A stretch of 9,310 nucleotides of DNA from JBFILW01 sp041612005 (lineage in GTDB: Bacteria; Gemmatimonadota; Gemmatimonadetes; Palauibacterales; Palauibacteraceae), in the NCBI GenBank assembly GCA_041612005.1, contig JBFILW010000106.1:1-9310 (forward strand). Reading direction: 5' to 3'. Under the pieces are notes generated by a model. The model was not told where the DNA came from, made no database searches, and worked only from the letters and a program-made list of their open reading frames with translations. Shown here one piece after another: positions 1-6,908 of the stretch; the first letter of the stretch is position 1; every line of letters begins with the position of its first letter. Position numbers and translations under genes: made by a program.

Positions 1-1434
1 CCGTCGATTGCCGCCGTCAGCCGCTTCGAGTTGCTGACGGCTGCCCGGGAGGGGGAGGGGACCCGGGTGCGTGTGACCGCAGGGTCCATACACTCGGCGG
101 ATGACGCGGCACGCCGCCCCGGGACCACGGTGACCGTGCGCTCGCTGTTCCAGATGGTTCCGGCCCGCGCGAAGTTCCTTCGCACGGCGGCAGTGGAGAG
201 CCGCGCGGTCTCTGAGGTCGTCCTTCTCCTGGCGCTCTGCAACCTCGATGTCCACTTCCGGCTCGAGTCCAACGGCAAAGAGCTCTTGGAACTGCCGCCG
301 GCCGCGAACCTGGCCGAACGCGTGGCCGCAGTGTGGGGCGAGGCGGGAGCGAACGCACTGATCGAGCTGGACCATTCATCGGACGGCCTGCGCGTGTGGG
401 GGCTGGTCGAACGACCGGATGCGGCGCGCCCGGGCGGCTGGCGCAGATATCTGTTCGTGAACGGACGCCCGTTTCGCGACAGCCGGCTGCTGCGAGCCAT
501 CGACGAGGGATACCGGACGGTCGTAGCGCCCGGAGTGCGGGCGTCAGCCTACTTGTTCCTGGAGCTCCCGCCGGACGCTCTCGATGTCAACGTTCATCCG
601 GCGAAGACGGAGGTGCGCTTCCGAGAACGGGCCGCGGTCGAAGCAGCGATCGCGGCCGCTGTGGCGGAGCGGCTCGGCCGAATCAGCAGCGCCGCCCCCC
701 TCGACCGGAAGGCGGTCCGTCGGGAAACCGTGCCTGGGCCCGGCACAGCCGCCGCCGGGCAACCCGAAGCCGGGTTGGATGAGGGACAGCTGGCGTTTTT
801 CGTCTCGGGCGAACGGGCGGCTGATGAGAGCGCCGATGCGTCCGCCCCTCCCGCGGTCGAGCGGCCCGACCTGTGGCAGCTTCACGCTACGTACATCCTC
901 GCCTCCACCCGGCAGGGACTCCTCATTATCGATCAGCACTCGGCTCACGAGCGTGTGCTGTACGAGGAGATCATGCGTTCGTTCGGTTCCGAGGACGCGC
1001 CGTCCCAGCGGCTCCTGTTCCCGATCACCGTGCGTCTCTCACCGGACGAGTACTCGGCGGTGGAGGAGCTGACCGGCCTGTTTCAGCGCATCGGATTTGA
1101 GCTGGAACCGTTCGGGGACCGAACGCTGATCGTCCGGTCCAGCCCGAACCTGCACCCGAAATTCGATCCGGAGCGTTGCTTCCGGGACATGGTTCACGAG
1201 CTCACGCACGGCTCGCCGCTGGTGGACGCCGCCCGCAACCAGCACGAGAGGATCGCCAAGAGCCTCGCGTGCAAAGGGGCGATCAAGGCGGGCACCTCTC
1301 TTTCGCAGGCCGAGATGGTCGAGCTGTTCGACCGCCTCTTCGCGACCGAGCTGCCCGGGCACGACGTGCACGGCCGGCCGACCGTCGTGAGCCTGACCCT
1401 CAGTGAGCTGCACCGCCGGTTCAGCCGGGGGTAG
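1..1434 (+). CDS. mutL: DNA mismatch repair protein MutL, 3' part (N-terminus outside window)
   Basis: The reading frame is open from base 1, so the gene enters from the left; about 477 residues are visible. MutL links MutS mismatch recognition to strand removal. The visible part starts inside the GHKL ATPase domain: GTTVTV..LF..VPAR.KFL (about 133-180), FVNGRPFRD (about 454-480) and the transducer-domain motif DVNVHPAKTEVRF (583-621) with the conserved Lys. A low-complexity linker follows (about 700-860), then the C-terminal dimerisation/nuclease domain. That domain has DQHSAHERVLYE (931-966), matching DQHA(X)2E(X)4E with Ala changed to Ser, and ACKGAIKAG (1267-1293), both typical of MutL proteins with a metal-dependent nicking site. 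The last metal motif, usually CPHGRP, reads DVHGRP (1363-1380), so the Cys is missing. The motif-rich ends make the identity secure. It is the first visible gene of the block, 47 bases before miaA. Confidence 0.96.
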   Translation, partial: PSIAAVSRFELLTAAREGEGTRVRVTAGSIHSADDAARRPGTTVTVRSLFQMVPARAKFLRTAAVESRAVSEVVLLLALCNLDVHFRLESNGKELLELPPAANLAERVAAVWGEAGANALIELDHSSDGLRVWGLVERPDAARPGGWRRYLFVNGRPFRDSRLLRAIDEGYRTVVAPGVRASAYLFLELPPDALDVNVHPAKTEVRFRERAAVEAAIAAAVAERLGRISSAAPLDRKAVRRETVPGPGTAAAGQPEAGLDEGQLAFFVSGERAADESADASAPPAVERPDLWQLHATYILASTRQGLLIIDQHSAHERVLYEEIMRSFGSEDAPSQRLLFPITVRLSPDEYSAVEELTGLFQRIGFELEPFGDRTLIVRSSPNLHPKFDPERCFRDMVHELTHGSPLVDAARNQHERIAKSLACKGAIKAGTSLSQAEMVELFDRLFATELPGHDVHGRPTVVSLTLSELHRRFSRG

Positions 1435-1453
1435 CACCGCGCCCGGCTTGCCG

Positions 1454-1495
1454 ATGAGCGAAACGCCATGAGCGCAGCGCCGTGAGTGAAACACC
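1454..1495 (+). repeat. Three imperfect 14-base tandem repeats forming the miaA start region
   Basis: The units are 1454-1467 (ATGAGCGAAACGCC), 1468-1481 (ATGAGCGCAGCGCC) and 1482-1495 (GTGAGTGAAACACC). Unit 1 matches unit 2 at 12 of 14 bases and unit 3 at 11 of 14. Each unit begins with a start codon. Because 14 is not a multiple of 3, units 1 and 2 give five-codon mini-ORFs, MSETP-stop (1454-1471) and MSAAP-stop (1468-1485). The TGA stop of each overlaps the next start by four bases. Unit 3 starts the full miaA frame, again as MSETP. The repeat is seen directly; a role in translation (reinitiation or coupling) is inference. Confidence 0.85.
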
Positions 1496-2462
1496 GGCGC
1501 TCGCCATCGTTGGCCCCACCGCGACCGGGAAGACCGCCCTCGCCGTCGAGATCTCCCGTCGCCTCGGTGGCGAGGTCGTGTCGGTCGACAGCCGCCAGGC
1601 GTATCACGGAATGGCGGTTGGCACCGCGGCTCCAACACCTGAGGAGATGGCGGCCGCCCGGCACCATGGCGTGTGCTTCCTCTCCCCTGCGTCGCGGTAT
1701 AGCGCCGGAGAGTTCGCGCGCCTCGCGCGCGGCTGGATCGCCGACATCCGATCGAGACAGAACATTCCGCTTCTGGTCGGTGGGACGGGCTTTTTTCTTC
1801 GCGCCCTGCTCAGCCCCGTCTTCCGTGAGCCGCCAATGGATCCGGTGCGGCGTGAGCGGCTGCGCGAGTGGCTGCGGGGACGATCGAGAGGCCAGGTGCG
1901 GCGGTGGGCAGTGAGACTCGATCGACAGCTCGGCGACCAGTTGGCGACCGTTGACTGGCAGCGCGCCAACCGCACGATCGAATTGGCGTGGCTGAGCGGA
2001 CGCCCGCTCACCTGGTGGCAGGAACACGGCGAGCCCGAAGCCGCACCGGTCCGGGCAGTCGTCTTCGCGCTCGAGCTGCCGGCGGAGAATCATCGCGCCC
2101 GGATTCGCCACAGACTGGCCGGGACCTGGGATGCCTGGGTCGAAGAGGTGCGGGTGCTGCTCGGTGAGGGCGCGGATACCAGTGCCCCGGGCTGGAGCGC
2201 CGTCGGCTACCGCGAGCTGGCCGCCTGGATCGGCGCTGTTCCGGCTGTCTCGCCCTCGAAGATCCACGTCGAGGACCAGGAGTCGGATGTTGAACGGGTC
2301 ATCGAGCACGCCACCTGGCAGTACGCGCGCCGCCAGCGGACCTGGTTTCGGCACCAGCTCCCGGAGTCCACGGTGTGGCTGGACGCGCGCGGTCCGACCG
2401 GGCAACTTGCAGACCGCATCGCGGAGGAGTGGTCACGAGCCCGAGCCCGAGCACCGGAATGA
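1482..2462 (+). CDS. miaA: tRNA dimethylallyltransferase MiaA
   Basis: A 326-residue enzyme that transfers a dimethylallyl group from DMAPP to N6 of A37 in tRNAs reading UNN codons. Visible motifs are the P-loop GPTATGKT (residues 11-18), DSRQAY (36-41) with the catalytic Asp36, and GGTGFF (100-105; GGTGLY in most homologues). Further on are a W.RANRTIELAWLSGRPL segment, GWSAVGYREL and the C-terminal tRNA-contact motif QYARRQRTWFRH. The length is normal for the family. The start is GTG 1482: the frame has a stop at 1455-1457 and no other start in between, and the protein begins just before the P-loop as expected. No good Shine-Dalgarno is visible; two mini-ORFs made by a tandem repeat lie directly upstream. 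The stop overlaps the bshA ATG by four bases. Just before the end, a hexamer (CGAGCC, about three copies, 2436-2453) encodes the Arg/Ala-rich tail. Confidence 0.96.
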   Translation: MSETPALAIVGPTATGKTALAVEISRRLGGEVVSVDSRQAYHGMAVGTAAPTPEEMAAARHHGVCFLSPASRYSAGEFARLARGWIADIRSRQNIPLLVGGTGFFLRALLSPVFREPPMDPVRRERLREWLRGRSRGQVRRWAVRLDRQLGDQLATVDWQRANRTIELAWLSGRPLTWWQEHGEPEAAPVRAVVFALELPAENHRARIRHRLAGTWDAWVEEVRVLLGEGADTSAPGWSAVGYRELAAWIGAVPAVSPSKIHVEDQESDVERVIEHATWQYARRQRTWFRHQLPESTVWLDARGPTGQLADRIAEEWSRARARAPE

Positions 2463-3619
2463 GAATCGGCATTACCTGTTACCCGACATACGGCGGCTCC
2501 GGGGCCGTAGCCACCGAGCTGGGCATCGACCTCGCCGAACGAGGCCACGAAGTCCATTTCGTGTCGTACCAGCAGCCCTTCCGGCTAACCAGCTTTCACG
2601 AGCGCGTCTTTTTCCATGAAGTCGAGATGGAGCCGTACCCTCTGTTCGAGTACCCCCCGTATTCGCTCGCGCTCGCGGTCACGATGCACGCCGTCGCTCG
2701 GCAGCACGAGCTCGATATCTTTCACGTCCACTACGCCATTCCGCACGCCACGACCGGATGGATCGCCCGGGAGATGCTCCGAGCGGAAGGGTTGGACATC
2801 AAGGTAATCACCACCCTTCACGGTACCGACATCACGCTGGTGGGGCAGGATCCTCAGTTCTGGTCGATCACCAAGTTCTCGATCGAGCACTCGGATGGGC
2901 TGACCGCGGTCTCTCAGTACCTTCGAGACGAGACCCACGCGGCTTTTGACTGCCCGGCATGCGATATCCGGGTGATCCCCAACTTCATCGACCCGGGCAT
3001 CTATAATCGCGAGGAGTACCTGTGTCACCGCGATTCGCTCGCTCCGGCCGGTGAGAAGATCGTTATGCACATCTCGAACTTCCGGAAGGTCAAGCGAGTG
3101 GAGGATGTCGTCCAGGTGTTCGCGGGCATCGGAGACTCCGTGCCTGCTCGCCTCGTGTTCATTGGAGATGGTCCGGAACGGCCGCGCGCCGCGGCGCTGG
3201 CCGAAGCACTCGGTGTTCAGGACCGGGTGGTGTTTCTCGGTAAGCTTGAGTCAGTCGCCGAGCTGCTCTCCTGTGCCGATCTCTTCCTCCTGCCCAGCGA
3301 ACAGGAGTCGTTCGGGCTCGTGGCCTTGGAGGCGTCCGCGTCCGGCGTTCCGGTCATCGCTACGTCGGGCAGCGGCATCAACGAGGTGGTCGAAGATGGG
3401 CTGACCGGGTACCTGCACCCCGTCGGCGATGTGGATGCGATGGCGGATAGCGCGCGACACCTGCTCACCGATTACAGCGACTGGACGCGCATGTCGTCCA
3501 CCGCGCGCCGGCTCGCGGTCGAGCGCTTCGCCGCTGACCGGGTCGTTCCCATGTACGAGGAGCTGTACGCCGAGGTCCTTGCCGGCCATATCGTCTCGCC
3601 GGAAGCCGCCAACGCGTGA
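2459..3619 (+). CDS. bshA: N-acetyl-alpha-D-glucosaminyl L-malate synthase BshA (bacillithiol synthesis)
   Basis: A retaining GT-B glycosyltransferase (GT4 type) of 386 residues. It joins GlcNAc from UDP-GlcNAc to L-malate, the first step of bacillithiol synthesis. The N-terminus MRIGITCYPTYGGSGAVATE is close to the remembered Bacillus subtilis BshA start and carries the GGSG loop (12-15). Other signatures are PFRL, YPPY, HVHYAIPHA, HGTDIT (121-126), VIPNFID, HISNFRKVKRVEDV and the EX7E donor-site motif (Glu283 and Glu291, in ESFGLVALEA). These BshA-type segments separate it from general GT4 enzymes. A CPAC motif (Cys165, Cys168) precedes VIPNF. The ATG at 2459 was chosen because it overlaps the miaA stop as ATGA and fits the family N-terminus; the frame is open upstream but carries no family sequence. 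No Shine-Dalgarno is evident, so coupled translation is likely. The later-step genes bshB and bshC are not in the window. Confidence 0.93.
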   Translation: MRIGITCYPTYGGSGAVATELGIDLAERGHEVHFVSYQQPFRLTSFHERVFFHEVEMEPYPLFEYPPYSLALAVTMHAVARQHELDIFHVHYAIPHATTGWIAREMLRAEGLDIKVITTLHGTDITLVGQDPQFWSITKFSIEHSDGLTAVSQYLRDETHAAFDCPACDIRVIPNFIDPGIYNREEYLCHRDSLAPAGEKIVMHISNFRKVKRVEDVVQVFAGIGDSVPARLVFIGDGPERPRAAALAEALGVQDRVVFLGKLESVAELLSCADLFLLPSEQESFGLVALEASASGVPVIATSGSGINEVVEDGLTGYLHPVGDVDAMADSARHLLTDYSDWTRMSSTARRLAVERFAADRVVPMYEELYAEVLAGHIVSPEAANA

Positions 3620-4413
3620 GTCCGCTCGACGCCCTCGTTCTCGGCATCGTCCAGGGTTTGACCGAGTTTCTCCCCGTCTCCAGCAGCGGTCACCTGGTTC
3701 TCGGTCAGGCGCTGCTCGGGGTCCGCGTCTCGGGAATCGCCTTCGAAGTGGCGGTCCACCTCGCGACGACGGTGGCGGTCCTGTGGGTATACAGGCGGCG
3801 CGTGATCGATCTGGCTGCGGGAGCGGTACGCGGCGACGGCGCGAGCTGGGGCTACATCGGTCTCCTGGCGCTGGCTTCGGTCCCGGCCGCAGTGGCCGGA
3901 GTGCTGGGACGCGATTTCTTCGAGGCTTACTTCGAGCGGCCGCTGGTCGCGGCTGCACTGCTGCTCGCGACAGGCGCCCTGGTCTGGTCCGTCAAGTATT
4001 CAGCCGCCGAAGCCACCGATGAGCGACCCGGGCCCGGCACGGCGCTGTGGGTTGGAATCGCACAGGCGATTTCGATCCTGCCGGGAATCTCGCGCTCTGG
4101 TGCCACTCTGGCCGCGGGAACCTGGCGCGGCGTCACCGCCACTCGCATGGCCGAGTTCTCGTTCCTTCTCTCGGTTCCCGCGATTCTCGGCGCCTCGGTC
4201 TTGCAGCTCGGTGACGCCAGCGCGGACTTAGCGGCCAACGGGGGCATGGCCCTGGCGATCGGTTTTGTTGCCGCCCTCTTCGCAGGGATCGTCGCGATCC
4301 GTATTTTCGTCAGCATGCTCCGACATCATACGTTTCACTGGTTCGCGGTCTACTGCTGGGCGGCGGGAGGGGCGTACCTGATTGCCGCCCTTTTCCTTCC
4401 GCACCTGCGCTGA
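3616..4413 (+). CDS. uppP: Undecaprenyl-diphosphatase UppP (BacA family)
   Basis: An integral membrane phosphatase of 265 residues. It converts undecaprenyl diphosphate to the monophosphate, recycling the lipid carrier for peptidoglycan and other wall polymers; overproduction of the family gives bacitracin resistance. The two catalytic signatures are present: QGLTEFLPVSSSGHL (residues 13-27, with Glu17, Ser24 and His26) and PGISRSGAT (156-164, with Arg160). Position 13 is Gln, where the E. coli enzyme has Glu; as I recall, Gln is common here. Hydrophobic segments run throughout, in line with the multi-pass fold, and the length is normal. The GTG start at 3616 overlaps the bshA stop as GTGA and places the first motif at the usual distance from the N-terminus. 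Confidence 0.96.
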   Translation: MSPLDALVLGIVQGLTEFLPVSSSGHLVLGQALLGVRVSGIAFEVAVHLATTVAVLWVYRRRVIDLAAGAVRGDGASWGYIGLLALASVPAAVAGVLGRDFFEAYFERPLVAAALLLATGALVWSVKYSAAEATDERPGPGTALWVGIAQAISILPGISRSGATLAAGTWRGVTATRMAEFSFLLSVPAILGASVLQLGDASADLAANGGMALAIGFVAALFAGIVAIRIFVSMLRHHTFHWFAVYCWAAGGAYLIAALFLPHLR

Positions 4414-4424
4414 CGGCATCACGA

Positions 4425-5291
4425 ATGCTCCGCGCCATGCAACCGGAATTGGATATCGACGCACTGATCGTCGCCGCGCTTGCCGAGGACATCGGCCGGG
4501 CCGACTACACGACTCTCTGGACCGTGCCCGAGTCAGCGACCGGGAGCGCCGAGGTGATCGCCAGGCAGCACGGCGTGGTGGCGGGGGTAGAAGTCGCCCG
4601 CCGCGTATTTCACGATGTCGACCCGGATCTGGTGGCGCGTTCGCGACGGACGGCGGGACAGACTGTCGAACCCGACGAACCGATCCTGTCGGTCGAGGGC
4701 TCGCTGCGCTCGATCCTCACCGCCGAGCGGGTGGCGCTCAACTTCCTCTCCCATCTCTCCGGGGTGGCCACCCTCACCGCGCAGTTCGTGCGCGCCGTCG
4801 CCGGCAGCGGTTGCCGAATCACCGATACGAGGAAGACGACACCGATGCTGCGGGCCCTGGAGAAGGATGCGGTCGACGCGGCCGGCGGCAAAAACCACCG
4901 CGGGCGTCTGGACGCGATGGTGATCATCAAGGAAAACCACATTCGCGCCGCCGGAGGGGTGCGCGAGGCGCTTCATGCCGTGCGTGAGAAGGCGGGGGCG
5001 TACGGGCTGAAGGTCGAGATCGAAGTGACCGACCGGTCGGAGCTCGAAGAAGCTCTCGAAGAGAGACCCGACCGCATCATGCTCGACAACATGAGTGTAG
5101 ACGAGCTTCGTGAGGCTGTTCGCATTGTGCGCCGACGGCCTCGCCCTCATCCGATCCTGGAGGCATCCGGCGGAGTCAGGCTCGGCAACGTACGCGAGAT
5201 CGCCGATACGGGAGTTGACGAGATCTCCGTCGGTCGACTCACGCACTCGTCGCCTGCCTTCGACCTCTCGCTACTCATCACGGAGCCATGA
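4425..5291 (+). CDS. nadC: Nicotinate-nucleotide diphosphorylase (carboxylating), quinolinate phosphoribosyltransferase
   Basis: A 288-residue enzyme converting quinolinate and PRPP to nicotinate mononucleotide, CO2 and PPi in de novo NAD synthesis. Visible are EDIGRADYTT near the N-terminus, the ERVALNFLSHLSGVAT helix, TDTRKTTP (133-140, with Arg136 and Lys137), NHR (157-159), IIKENHI (Lys169), EIEVTD and IMLDNM, and a C-terminal EASGGV...VDEISVGRLTHS phosphate-binding stretch. The catalytic and substrate residues I can place are kept. The usually conserved stretch between NHR and the Lys reads GRLDAMV instead of a form like xGLxDxx, and GGG before it reads AGG. It starts 11 bases after uppP. 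The ATG at 4425 has no clear Shine-Dalgarno, and ATG 4437 (residue 5) is an alternative. The stop overlaps birA as ATGA. nadA and nadB are not in the window. Confidence 0.95.
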   Translation: MLRAMQPELDIDALIVAALAEDIGRADYTTLWTVPESATGSAEVIARQHGVVAGVEVARRVFHDVDPDLVARSRRTAGQTVEPDEPILSVEGSLRSILTAERVALNFLSHLSGVATLTAQFVRAVAGSGCRITDTRKTTPMLRALEKDAVDAAGGKNHRGRLDAMVIIKENHIRAAGGVREALHAVREKAGAYGLKVEIEVTDRSELEEALEERPDRIMLDNMSVDELREAVRIVRRRPRPHPILEASGGVRLGNVREIADTGVDEISVGRLTHSSPAFDLSLLITEP

Positions 5292-6097
5292 GCCCTCGTC
5301 AGGTATCGAAGTGGGACGGCAGCACTCCGGCCCAGCTGCGGCGACGCTGGAAGCGCGAGCACGTGTTTGTCTACGGGCGCGTGGATTCGACCAACGACGT
5401 CGCGCGGACCCTGGCGGACGACGGAGCTCCGGAGGGCACGGTCGTCATCGCGCGGGAGCAGTCCCGCGGCCGGGGCCGTGGAGAGCGGACCTGGTTCTCA
5501 CCTGCCGGCAGCGGGCTCTACCTCAGCATGCTGTTCCGGCCGGAGGGGCTCGAGAACCCGACTCTTCTTCCGGTGTTGGCCGGACTGGGACTGGCAGCAC
5601 AGCTCAGTGCCTCGTTTCCAAACCTGTCCCCGCGGCTCAAGTGGCCAAACGACATCATGGCCGCCGATGCCAAGCTGGCCGGTATCTTGTGCGAGGCGAC
5701 CTGGGAGGGAGAAGCACCGCGCCATCTCGTGGTCGGGGTCGGGATCAACGTGAAGCCGCTCGGACCCAAGGCGCCCGCGGATGTGGCGAAGAGCGCAACG
5801 TCGCTGGAGGAGGCGACCGGGGAGAAGGTCAGCCTCACCGAAGCGGCCGACGCGGCGATCCAGGCGCTGGAGGCCGACATGCACAATCCCCCCGCGGCGC
5901 TCGACGCGGCGAGGCTGGACCACGTGGACCGAATGGACTGGCTCCGTGACCGCCGGGTACGGGTGAAGAGCGAGGCGGCAGAGGAATTCGTGCGCGGAGT
6001 GGCGGTAGGCATCGCACCGGATGGCGCGCTACTGTTTCGACCCGATCGCGGCGCGCTCCGCCGGGTGAAGGTAGCAACCGTGGAGCTAGAGCCGTGA
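5288..6097 (+). CDS. birA: Biotin--[acetyl-CoA-carboxylase] ligase, monofunctional BirA
   Basis: A 269-residue enzyme that activates biotin to biotinyl-AMP and attaches it to the carboxyl carrier protein of acetyl-CoA carboxylase and related enzymes. Motifs are DSTN (33-36), the biotinyl-AMP loop GRGRGERTW (61-69), KWPNDI (118-123), the catalytic Lys129 in KLAGIL.E, and VGVGINV. A small C-terminal SH3-like domain follows (from about residue 215). There is no N-terminal helix-turn-helix of the E. coli BirA repressor type: only about 30 residues precede the catalytic core. This is therefore a group I ligase and is not expected to regulate transcription. The ATG at 5288 overlaps the nadC stop as ATGA. 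Being next to coaX places two cofactor enzymes together. Confidence 0.94.
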   Translation: MSPRQVSKWDGSTPAQLRRRWKREHVFVYGRVDSTNDVARTLADDGAPEGTVVIAREQSRGRGRGERTWFSPAGSGLYLSMLFRPEGLENPTLLPVLAGLGLAAQLSASFPNLSPRLKWPNDIMAADAKLAGILCEATWEGEAPRHLVVGVGINVKPLGPKAPADVAKSATSLEEATGEKVSLTEAADAAIQALEADMHNPPAALDAARLDHVDRMDWLRDRRVRVKSEAAEEFVRGVAVGIAPDGALLFRPDRGALRRVKVATVELEP

Positions 6098-6114
6098 CGG
6101 GTCGTGAGGCGCCG

Positions 6115-6888
6115 ATGATTCTGACGATCGATGTCGGGAACACGGAGACCGTGGTAGGCCTGTTTCGGGAGCAGGAGCCGGTCGACTGCTGGCGTCTGTC
6201 CACGGATCGGAAGCGGACCGCGGACGAGTACGCGTTCTTTCTGCGCAGCAATCTGACCGCGGCGACGGCTGCGACTGGCGAGCTCCCGCAGCGCGCCATC
6301 ATGGCCTCCGTGGTCCCGGTGCTCGAGCGAGTATGGGAGGAGACCTGCCGCTCGCTTGGCATCGAGCTGTCGTACCTGGACTCGAAGGCTCCCCTTCCGA
6401 TCCGTCTCGAGGTCGAGGAACCGAGCTCGGTGGGCGCCGACCGCATCACCAACACCCTGGCTGCCGCCGAGCTATACGGCAGGAATACCGTAGTGGTCGA
6501 CCTCGGCACGGCGACGACATTCGACTGCATCACATCGGACGGGGCATTCCGGGGCGGAGTGATCGCGCCGGGCCCGTACGCGGGGATCGAGCACCTCGTC
6601 CACCATGCGGCCAAGCTGCCGAAGGTCGAGATCGCGCCGCCGGACACCGTGATCGGCCGGACCACCGAGTCGTGTCTCCGGTCGGGCGTATTCTACTCGA
6701 TCGTCGACGCGATCGATGGCATTGTGGACCGCATCCTCGACGAGTGGAGGCCCGCCGATCCGTATGTAGTCGCCACAGGTGGGCTCGCGGAGCTGATCGG
6801 GCCGCAGTGCCGCACGGTTCAGCACGTCGAGCCCTTTCTTACGCTCATCGGCCTCGCGATCGCGGATCGGCGCCTGAGGGCGCCGTAG
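6115..6888 (+). CDS. coaX: Type III pantothenate kinase CoaX
   Basis: An ASKHA-fold kinase of 257 residues that phosphorylates pantothenate, the first step of CoA synthesis. Type III enzymes need a monovalent cation and are not feedback-inhibited by CoA. Motifs are DVGNT (6-10, phosphate loop), GADRITN (107-113, with the catalytic Asp109), DLGTATTFD (129-137), GGVIAPG and a C-terminal VATGGLAELIG. Start choice: ATG 6115 gives MILTIDVGNT, the usual family N-terminus, and has GAGG (6106-6109) five bases upstream. GTG 6094 is a real rival: it overlaps the birA stop as GTGA, like other junctions here, has GGAG (6082-6085) eight bases upstream, and would add seven residues. It is the last gene of the block; its 3' end meets the minus-strand MATE gene 19 bases away. 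Confidence 0.94.
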   Translation: MILTIDVGNTETVVGLFREQEPVDCWRLSTDRKRTADEYAFFLRSNLTAATAATGELPQRAIMASVVPVLERVWEETCRSLGIELSYLDSKAPLPIRLEVEEPSSVGADRITNTLAAAELYGRNTVVVDLGTATTFDCITSDGAFRGGVIAPGPYAGIEHLVHHAAKLPKVEIAPPDTVIGRTTESCLRSGVFYSIVDAIDGIVDRILDEWRPADPYVVATGGLAELIGPQCRTVQHVEPFLTLIGLAIADRRLRAP

Positions 6889-6908
6889 CTCTGAGGGCGC
6901 CCCGGGGC
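6869..6908. terminator. GC-rich repeated GGCGCC hairpin region between convergent genes (possible bidirectional terminator)
   Basis: GGCGCC occurs three times (6869-6874, 6879-6884, 6896-6901). The first pair can fold as GGCGCC-TGAG-GGCGCC at the very end of coaX; the second pair can fold with an 11-base loop across the stop codon. An 11-base direct repeat CTGAGGGCGCC (6874-6884 and 6891-6901) and the palindrome GCCCCGGGGC (6899-6908) overlap it. No T-run follows on either strand, so a classical intrinsic terminator is not shown. The place, between two convergent stop codons, fits transcription ending there. Confidence 0.3.

Noticed and set aside
1194..2405. 403-codon open frame antisense to mutL/miaA
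   Set aside because: It lies opposite two clearly identified genes and shows no family motifs or ribosome binding site; explained by codon bias.
2436..2453. CGAGCC hexamer repeated about three times before the bshA start
   Set aside because: It encodes the Arg/Ala-rich end of MiaA, is short, and is not a Shine-Dalgarno; probably simple-sequence slippage.
3251..3958. 235-codon open frame antisense to bshA/uppP
   Set aside because: Low-complexity Pro/Arg-rich product opposite well-supported genes.
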